Of a stretch of DNA of 11,222 nt, positions 6,301-11,222 are shown one piece after another. This DNA comes from Verrucomicrobiota bacterium (GTDB taxonomy: Bacteria > Verrucomicrobiota > Verrucomicrobiia > Chthoniobacterales > Xiphinematobacteraceae). A program made the translations under genes and the position numbers. The stretch lies in NCBI GenBank assembly GCA_003176035.1, contig PSRL01000091.1:1-11222 (forward strand), read 5' to 3'. The notes beneath the pieces are model-generated. The model was given only the letters and a program-made list of their open reading frames with translations, was not told the DNA's origin and ran no database searches. Positions within the stretch are counted from its first letter, which is position 1. Each line of letters starts with the position of its first letter.

Positions 6301-6370
6301 AGTTTGCATAGTTATTATAAAATAGAGATTTATAATGCATAAATAACATTGCTATAATAGTTAGTATACT
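6301..6370 (+). promoter_or_regulatory. AT-rich candidate promoter region with a palindrome, upstream of the phosphoribosyltransferase gene
   Basis: Two exact TATAAT hexamers (6331-6336 and 6353-6358) and a TATACT (6365-6370) occur on the plus strand, but none has a good -35 at 16-18 bp. TTTATA at 6329-6334 is 18 bp before the second TATAAT. ATTATAAA (6314-6321) and TTTATAAT (6329-6336) form a perfect 8-bp inverted repeat with a 7-nt spacer, overlapping the first TATAAT. It could be an operator or simply AT-rich sequence. A leader of about 100 nt to the gene at 6464 would follow. Confidence 0.35.
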
Positions 6371-6463
6371 TTTCTGCATTAGAAAAACATGGCATCCTGG
6401 ATTGCAATATGTGATCTTCTTGTTTAAGCATACTGAGATGAGAATCATCACTCCCTCAAGATT

Positions 6464-7138
6464 ATGAGCGCGAAGCTCCCTTACTTGGACCGTCGGGAGG
6501 CGGGGCGCATTTTAGCGAAGTATTTGAAAGAGCATTTTGAAAAGCCAAAGACAATAGTATTAGGACTTGCACGCGGTGGGATTCCTGTGGCCTCGGAAAT
6601 TGCGGGTGCTTTGAAGCTGCCTCTGGATGTTTTTGTGGTTCGGAAGCTTGGGGTTCCTGGACATGAGGAGCTTGCTATGGGAGCAATTGCCTCCGGAGGC
6701 ATCCAAGTTATCAACCCTGAAGTTGCTTCTAGTTTGAGCGATTCAAATACAGCTCTTCGCAATGCGATCAAACAGGAGCAGGTCATATTAGAACAGAGGG
6801 AACAACTCTATCGAGAGGGGCATCCTCTCATAGCAGGGCTTCGGGATCGGACGATAATTTTGGTGGATGATGGATTGGCAACTGGGACCACTATGTCCGT
6901 GGCAGTACAGGCAATGAGGCGTTTGGGTGTGGAACGTTGCGTTGTGGCGGTCCCTGTCGGCTCTTTTGAGGCTTGCGAAAAGGTCGGCAGAGAAGCCGAC
7001 CAAGTGATCTGCGTTGCAAAGCCGAGATTTTTTTATGGCGTTGGCCAGTTCTATGAAGATTTTTCGCAGACCTCTGATGAAGAGGTCCGCACTTTACTTG
7101 GGGAGGCCCGGCATCGCGAAGACACTTGGAGGTCTTGA
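6464..7138 (+). CDS. Phosphoribosyltransferase-domain protein (PRTase type I fold)
   Basis: This 224-aa cytoplasmic protein has the type I phosphoribosyltransferase fold. The PRPP-binding loop is clear at VDDGLATGTT (134-143), preceded by a hydrophobic strand. The N-terminal part has LGLARGGIPVA (33-43), and VVRKLGVPGHEE (58-69) fills the region typical of the 'putative phosphoribosyltransferase' group. Members of that group also occur fused to hydrolase-like domains in other bacteria. The base or substrate is not predictable, so the name of a purine or pyrimidine salvage enzyme should not be given. No Shine-Dalgarno sequence precedes the ATG at 6464. A 9-codon frame (6438-6467) ends in a TGA that overlaps this ATG, which might couple translation but may be chance. 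The gene stands alone between two direct copies of a repeat (6006 and 7154). Confidence 0.87.
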   Translation: MSAKLPYLDRREAGRILAKYLKEHFEKPKTIVLGLARGGIPVASEIAGALKLPLDVFVVRKLGVPGHEELAMGAIASGGIQVINPEVASSLSDSNTALRNAIKQEQVILEQREQLYREGHPLIAGLRDRTIILVDDGLATGTTMSVAVQAMRRLGVERCVVAVPVGSFEACEKVGREADQVICVAKPRFFYGVGQFYEDFSQTSDEEVRTLLGEARHREDTWRS

Positions 7139-7140
7139 GG

Positions 7141-7155
7141 GGTCATACAATGACC
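7141..7155 (+). other. Short perfect hairpin just after the phosphoribosyltransferase stop
   Basis: GGTCAT (7141-7146) and ATGACC (7150-7155) pair perfectly around the loop ACA, starting 3 bases after the stop codon. No T-run follows, so on its own it is not a terminator. It abuts repeat copy 2. Confidence 0.45.
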
Positions 7156-7216
7156 TGATCCTATGCCATAATTGCCTCTCGCACCGGCCCTGATTCGGTT
7201 TGGGGAGAGAGGTTTT
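7154..7216 (-). repeat. Dispersed repeat, copy 2, able to fold as a weak terminator
   Basis: Positions 7154-7189 are the direct counterpart of 6006-6041 (32 of 36 identical). On the plus strand, CCTCTC (7175-7180) pairs with GAGAGG (7207-7212), with an inner helix ACCG (7183-7186) with CGGT (7196-7199), followed at once by TTTT (7213-7216). This may end transcription of the phosphoribosyltransferase gene before the kinase gene. The T-run is short, so termination would be weak. Confidence 0.55.
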
Positions 7217-7287
7217 AATGAGGAGAATTGTATCTTTGTTAAAAATAGAGAACTGGCGGCTTATGAAAATTTGCGTAATAGTTAGGA

Positions 7288-10200
7288 GTGGCTTCTTCCG
7301 CCCCCACCGAAAAAAAGCAAGCATCCGTTCCTGAAAAAAGCAAGTGGCTGTTTCCACCACAGGCCGGAGCTGCAATTGAAGGGCTTTTTATCGCCCTTCT
7401 TGTACTCGCTTGTGCGTGGACGATCTGTTTTCTAATTGCGCATGAGGCAGTAAAAGCGCAAACGCGTGCCATCCACGAAGAATTGGAGCGGTTGGCTGTT
7501 GCGGCGGCCACATTGGTGAACGGTGATGCGATGGCTCGCTTGACTTCGCCTGACCAAACCGGCTCGGCGGAATATCAGGCTACGATTGCGCCCCTCGTGC
7601 GATTTCATCAGGGGTTAGATGATCTTGCTTACGTGTACACTTTGGTAGTTCGCGATGGGAAATTGCACCTGATTCTAGATACGGCAACGCAGGCTGACCA
7701 GCTGGGTTTCCGCAGGTCAAGAGTGGCGTCCCGAGTCATGGATTCCTATGCGAGCAACTCAGCGACTGAAGATGCCGCCCAATTGAGAGCGGTCAAGCAA
7801 GGCAGGATTTATGTGAGTTCCGAGCCCTACTCCGGTTCCTGGGGCGCTTTTATCACAGCCTTAGCGCCAATCTATAATTCCCAAGGCGACGTGGTGGGTG
7901 CGGTGGGATTGGACATGGAGCTGGATGGTTACCTCCGACGCCTCAACGATGTTCATTCGGCGGGAAATCTTGCCATGGGAATCGCCTTTACCATTGCGGC
8001 AGTCGTGGGAATTGTGATTTGGCAGACTCGTTCCCGATCTTACCAAGCGGAAGTTTTACGATTAAGAGCACAGCAAGCCCGTTCTGAAGTGGAGCGAAGC
8101 AATGAGCTTTTGACCCGTGCGCTAGGCCAGATTATTTATCACCGAGATATTCTCGCCGACCATATTGATTGGCAAGGGAACACTCACGAAGTCTTGGGAG
8201 ATTATAGCTGGGAAGTGGGAAGCTGCATCAACGAATGGGTGCAAAGAATCCATCCCAAAGATCGCGAAAAATTTTATTCAGCAAGTGCTCACACTCCTAA
8301 ACATGACGGTGTCTTTGAGTGCGAATATCGAATTCGCCATGCCTCCGGTTCCTATGTGTGGGTATTAGATCGAGGGGTGCGCACTTTGGATCGGCAGGGT
8401 GCTGTTGTGATGATCGATGGCATCTTATTGGATATCTCTTTGCGAAAGAGAGTGGAGGACGAGCTTGCCAGGATGGCTCTTGTGGTCAATCGCACTGACA
8501 ATGCTATTGTGATTGCGGACAGCAAAGGCCGCATCGAATGGATAAACAGGGCTTTTAGCACGCTTACAGGATATAATAATGAGGAGGTTCACGGTCTCAA
8601 ACCCGGTAGCTTTCTTCAGGGACCTCAATCCGACCCGGAAATCATAAAAAAAATTTCCGAGAGTCTAAGAAAGGGGGTGAGTTGCAAGGCTGAAATCCTA
8701 AATTACACTAAAACCGGAGCTCAATTTTGGTTGGATCTGGAGATACAGCCGCTACGTGAACCGGATGGGCAGTTGACCGGTTTTATGGCAATACAGACCG
8801 ACGTAACCGCAAGAAAACTTGGAGAGCGTGAGTTAATTGAAGCGAAGGAATCCGCTGAAGCGGCTTACCGAGCGCGCAGCGAATTTCTTGCTGTGATGAG
8901 CCATGAAATTCGTACGCCGCTCCATTCTATCATTGGATTTAGCAATTTGCTCCTGCATACCAACCTCGATCCACAGCAGATCGAATATTTGGAGGCGATC
9001 CATGCCAGTGGCGACACTCTCTTAGACTTGCTGAACGACATCTTGGATTTCTCCAAGATGGAATCGGAAAAGCTTGAGCTCGAGGTCCGCCCCACATCCG
9101 TCTTAAAATGCATTGAGGACGTTCTGGAGGTTCATGCACAGGCGGCAGCAACCAAGGGTATCGAGCTGTTGGAAGACGTGGTTCCCTCAATTCCCGAGTA
9201 TATTTATAGCGATGCCGTACGTCTGCGTCAGATTCTAATGAATCTCATAGGGAATGCGGTCAAGTTCACCCATCATGGAGAAATTGTGGTGCGGGTAACT
9301 TCTGGCGCTGAGCCCAGTGACGGCCTTTGGAAGTTGATTTTTGAGGTATGCGATACTGGAATTGGAATCTCCGAAGAGAGTCTTTCGCGGCTCTTCCACC
9401 CTTTTTCCCAGGCGGATTCCAGCACAACTCGGCGATATGGTGGCACCGGTCTTGGTCTCGCAATTTGTCGAAAACTGATCCACCGCATGGGAGGAAAAAT
9501 ATGGGTGCGTTCCAAACCCGGAGCCGGATCGAGTTTTCTTTTTTCCTTGAGCGTTCGAGCAGTACCGCCTCCCTCCGGAGAACCGATGAACCGAAAGGAG
9601 CCGATTCTTGCCGGCGCAAAAATCATTCTGCTAGAGGACAATGTCATCAAACGTCAAGTGATTTCACGGCAACTTCAACTCTGGGGCGCGGTGTTGATGG
9701 CTTGTTCAACCCTGGAGGAAGTCGCTTCTCGGGTCGTAGGCATCGAGAATATAAAAGCTGTGATTGTCGACTTAACGCCTCGAAAAATCGAGGATGAGAA
9801 TTTTCTCCCTCTATTGGAAAAACTATTTTCCAACTCGCTCAAAGTTCCAATGATCCTTTTGGTTCCAGTGGATCGAAACGCAAACGTCCAAGCTTTGCAA
9901 AAAGACAAGCTGGTTCTCTCCAAGCCTGTCAGACTCGAAAAATTGCGCAGCGCTCTTCTGAAGGCGATCGAAACACCGGAGCAAATCGAGGCTCCTGTCA
10001 AAGTCAACGCCGAACGGCGTTCTTTTCCCACTGTTAAAAACGTCAGTGTCCTTGTTGCGGAAGACAACCCCGTAAATCAGAAACTGATTTTGCGCATGCT
10101 TTCTCTTTTTGAAATCCAAGCGGATTTGGTGGATACCGGTAAAGCGTGTCTCGAAAGCCTGGCTGAACGAACATATGATTTGATTTTTATGGATGTGCAA

Positions 10201-10416
10201 ATGCCCGAGATGGATGGCTATGAAGCCACACGCCATATTCGTGAGCAGGGCAATAGGGTCTGGATTGTCGCACTTACCGCCCATGCCTTACAAGAAGACA
10301 GAGAACGCTCACTTCGAGCAGGGATGAATGCGCATCTGAGCAAGCCCATCCGTCTGGAAACCTTGCGAACGGTCATCCAGGAATTTTTACAACACTTTCC
10401 CGAAAAATCCGGTTGA
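7288..10416 (+). CDS. Hybrid sensor histidine kinase (Cache-like, PAS-PAS, HisKA, HATPase, REC-REC)
   Basis: This 1042-aa inner-membrane sensor kinase has TM1 at about 30-51 and TM2 at about 227-246. They enclose a periplasmic domain (about 52-225) that resembles Cache/PDC sensors, with VSSEPYSGSWGAFITALAPI followed by a conserved glycine-rich strand. A short coiled coil leads to PAS 1 (about 285-388, with a PAC-type end) and PAS 2 (about 395-510). HisKA has the phospho-acceptor His539 in SHEIRTP. The HATPase domain has an N-box (Asn652, Asn656), G1 DTGIGI (689-694) and G2 GGTGLGL (718-724). REC1 (about 777-893) keeps Glu783, Asp784, Asp828 and Lys879 but has no Ser/Thr at the switch position. 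REC2 (about 919-1034) is complete: Glu925, Asp926, Asp969, Thr997, Lys1019. No HPt domain is present. The start is uncertain: GTG at 7288 is the only usual start before TM1, an in-frame TAG lies at 7279-7281, and AGGAG overlaps the GTG. The gene converges with the PfkB gene, 17 bp away. The signal is unknown. Confidence 0.93.
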   Translation: MASSAPTEKKQASVPEKSKWLFPPQAGAAIEGLFIALLVLACAWTICFLIAHEAVKAQTRAIHEELERLAVAAATLVNGDAMARLTSPDQTGSAEYQATIAPLVRFHQGLDDLAYVYTLVVRDGKLHLILDTATQADQLGFRRSRVASRVMDSYASNSATEDAAQLRAVKQGRIYVSSEPYSGSWGAFITALAPIYNSQGDVVGAVGLDMELDGYLRRLNDVHSAGNLAMGIAFTIAAVVGIVIWQTRSRSYQAEVLRLRAQQARSEVERSNELLTRALGQIIYHRDILADHIDWQGNTHEVLGDYSWEVGSCINEWVQRIHPKDREKFYSASAHTPKHDGVFECEYRIRHASGSYVWVLDRGVRTLDRQGAVVMIDGILLDISLRKRVEDELARMALVVNRTDNAIVIADSKGRIEWINRAFSTLTGYNNEEVHGLKPGSFLQGPQSDPEIIKKISESLRKGVSCKAEILNYTKTGAQFWLDLEIQPLREPDGQLTGFMAIQTDVTARKLGERELIEAKESAEAAYRARSEFLAVMSHEIRTPLHSIIGFSNLLLHTNLDPQQIEYLEAIHASGDTLLDLLNDILDFSKMESEKLELEVRPTSVLKCIEDVLEVHAQAAATKGIELLEDVVPSIPEYIYSDAVRLRQILMNLIGNAVKFTHHGEIVVRVTSGAEPSDGLWKLIFEVCDTGIGISEESLSRLFHPFSQADSSTTRRYGGTGLGLAICRKLIHRMGGKIWVRSKPGAGSSFLFSLSVRAVPPPSGEPMNRKEPILAGAKIILLEDNVIKRQVISRQLQLWGAVLMACSTLEEVASRVVGIENIKAVIVDLTPRKIEDENFLPLLEKLFSNSLKVPMILLVPVDRNANVQALQKDKLVLSKPVRLEKLRSALLKAIETPEQIEAPVKVNAERRSFPTVKNVSVLVAEDNPVNQKLILRMLSLFEIQADLVDTGKACLESLAERTYDLIFMDVQMPEMDGYEATRHIREQGNRVWIVALTAHALQEDRERSLRAGMNAHLSKPIRLETLRTVIQEFLQHFPEKSG

Positions 10417-10433
10417 CCGCCATTCAAGGCCCC

Positions 10434-11222
10434 TTAAGAAATACTGAGGACAACGGATGACTGAACTGGAGATGATGCCGACACAATGGGGCGAACTCTT
10501 TCGGCTGGAGCCGAGTTGCATTGAATCATGAGCCGAAAGGCGAGAAGACGTTCTTCTATTTCGGAGTGAGTGAGCATCTGAAAGCGATCCATGCTGAATG
10601 ATTCGAGATTAAAGCTTGCCAAGACCGTTCCATAGAGTACGGCGGACCGCAAGTGCTCAAAAGTAATCTGAGGACCGCTTTTTCCAGTATGAGCAAGATA
10701 GCCGATGAGACCTCCAGCAAAGCTGTCGCCCGCACCAGTAGGATCTTGCACTTCCTCCAGAGGAAAGGCGGGACAACTAAAGAAGGCGTTCTCTCCGAAA
10801 AGAAGCGATCCATGCTCTCCTTTGTTAATTACCACGAAGCGGGGACCCAATTCGCGTAGCAAGCGACCGGCGCGAATCAAATTGATTGCGCCAGTGAGAA
10901 GTTGAGCTTCATGTTCATTGAGAATCAACATATCGATTCGCTTTAGGAGCTTTAAAAAGTCTTCCCGAGCCGTCTCAATCCAGAAATCAATGGTGTTTGC
11001 TATGATAAATTGAGGTGCCTGCACCTGATCCAGGACGTGCAACTGCAGAGCGGGAGCAATGTTACCTAACAAAACAAAGGGGCTGGAACGGTAGCGTTCC
11101 GGCAAAATCGGACTGAAATTTTCAAATACATTGAGTTCCAGAGAGAGTGTCTCCCGACGATTCATGTCGGAGAGATACTTTCCGGTCCACCGAAACGTCT
11201 TCCCCTCCACAACTTGGAGCCC
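10434..11222 (-). CDS. PfkB/ribokinase-family carbohydrate kinase, 5' end outside the window
   Basis: This is the C-terminal 262 residues of a cytoplasmic sugar or nucleoside kinase that transfers phosphate from ATP to a hydroxyl of its substrate. The frame stays open to the right edge, and the first visible residues (GLQVVEGKTFRWTG) match an internal part of PfkB proteins. The GTG at 11210 is therefore not a real start, and the N-terminal substrate-binding strands lie beyond the window. The family motifs visible are NEHEAQLLTG (visible residues 102-111) and the signature DPTGAGDSFAGG (160-171), whose GAGD aspartate is the catalytic base. The substrate cannot be assigned. After the conserved fold there is a tail of about 30 residues rich in Ser, Val and Pro, unlike the compact end of most members. 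The gene is convergent with the histidine kinase gene, with only 17 bp between stops and no clear terminator there. Confidence 0.88.
   Translation of the reverse strand, partial: GLQVVEGKTFRWTGKYLSDMNRRETLSLELNVFENFSPILPERYRSSPFVLLGNIAPALQLHVLDQVQAPQFIIANTIDFWIETAREDFLKLLKRIDMLILNEHEAQLLTGAINLIRAGRLLRELGPRFVVINKGEHGSLLFGENAFFSCPAFPLEEVQDPTGAGDSFAGGLIGYLAHTGKSGPQITFEHLRSAVLYGTVLASFNLESFSMDRFQMLTHSEIEERLLAFRLMIQCNSAPAERVRPIVSASSPVQSSVVLSIS

Noticed and set aside
6438..6467. Nine-codon upstream frame whose stop overlaps the phosphoribosyltransferase ATG
   Set aside because: It has no ribosome-binding site and no regulatory codon pattern, so chance is the better explanation. It is mentioned only in the gene entry.
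6006..7216. Integron-like cassette with attC sites around the phosphoribosyltransferase gene
   Set aside because: The repeats lack the GTTRRRY and RYYYAAC core sites in the required layout, and no integrase is present.
11208..11210. GTG as the start of the PfkB kinase
   Set aside because: The frame continues open to the edge, and the residues before and after this codon match internal PfkB sequence.

Overview
The window comes from a bacterium of moderate GC content. It has compact gene spacing, weak or absent Shine-Dalgarno sequences before most genes, and a membrane-anchored hybrid histidine kinase with an extracytoplasmic sensor domain. The gene set (IlvD, an FbpC-like ATPase, two BASS transporters, a PRPP-type phosphoribosyltransferase, a PfkB kinase) does not fix the phylum. 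A Gram-negative environmental lineage, perhaps from the PVC group, is only a guess. No phage, CRISPR, rRNA or tRNA genes were seen.

Layout. Positions 1-71 (minus) hold the start of a small protein that looks like the DUF1640 coiled-coil family and runs off the left edge. Positions 200-1336 (minus) encode an ABC-transporter ATPase of the iron(III)/putrescine type, without a permease or binding protein in view. Positions 1506-3215 (minus) encode dihydroxy-acid dehydratase, IlvD. Positions 3216-3670 are non-coding and carry a 137-bp MITE-like inverted-repeat element with a very stable central hairpin. Positions 3671-5672 (minus) hold two tandem, related bile acid:sodium symporter (BASS) family transporters. 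The upstream copy has changes at two predicted sodium-binding positions. Positions 5673-6463 have no convincing gene. They contain a mosaic of inverted repeats (5786-6068) with a long nested hairpin inside one arm, then an AT-rich stretch with promoter-like motifs.

Positions 6464-7138 (plus) encode a phosphoribosyltransferase-fold protein. A second, direct copy of the upstream repeat lies just after it and can fold as a weak terminator. Positions 7288-10416 (plus) encode a 1042-residue hybrid histidine kinase (two TM segments, Cache-like sensor, two PAS domains, HisKA, HATPase, two receiver domains). Positions 10434-11222 (minus) hold the C-terminal part of a PfkB-family carbohydrate kinase that runs off the right edge, convergent with the histidine kinase.

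The genes do not form one obvious pathway. IlvD serves branched-chain amino acid synthesis, the BASS pair probably moves organic anions, and the kinase is a signalling protein whose partners lie elsewhere. The most unusual material is non-coding: the MITE-like element at 3378-3514, the nested inverted repeats at 5786-6068, and the related repeat copies flanking the phosphoribosyltransferase gene.
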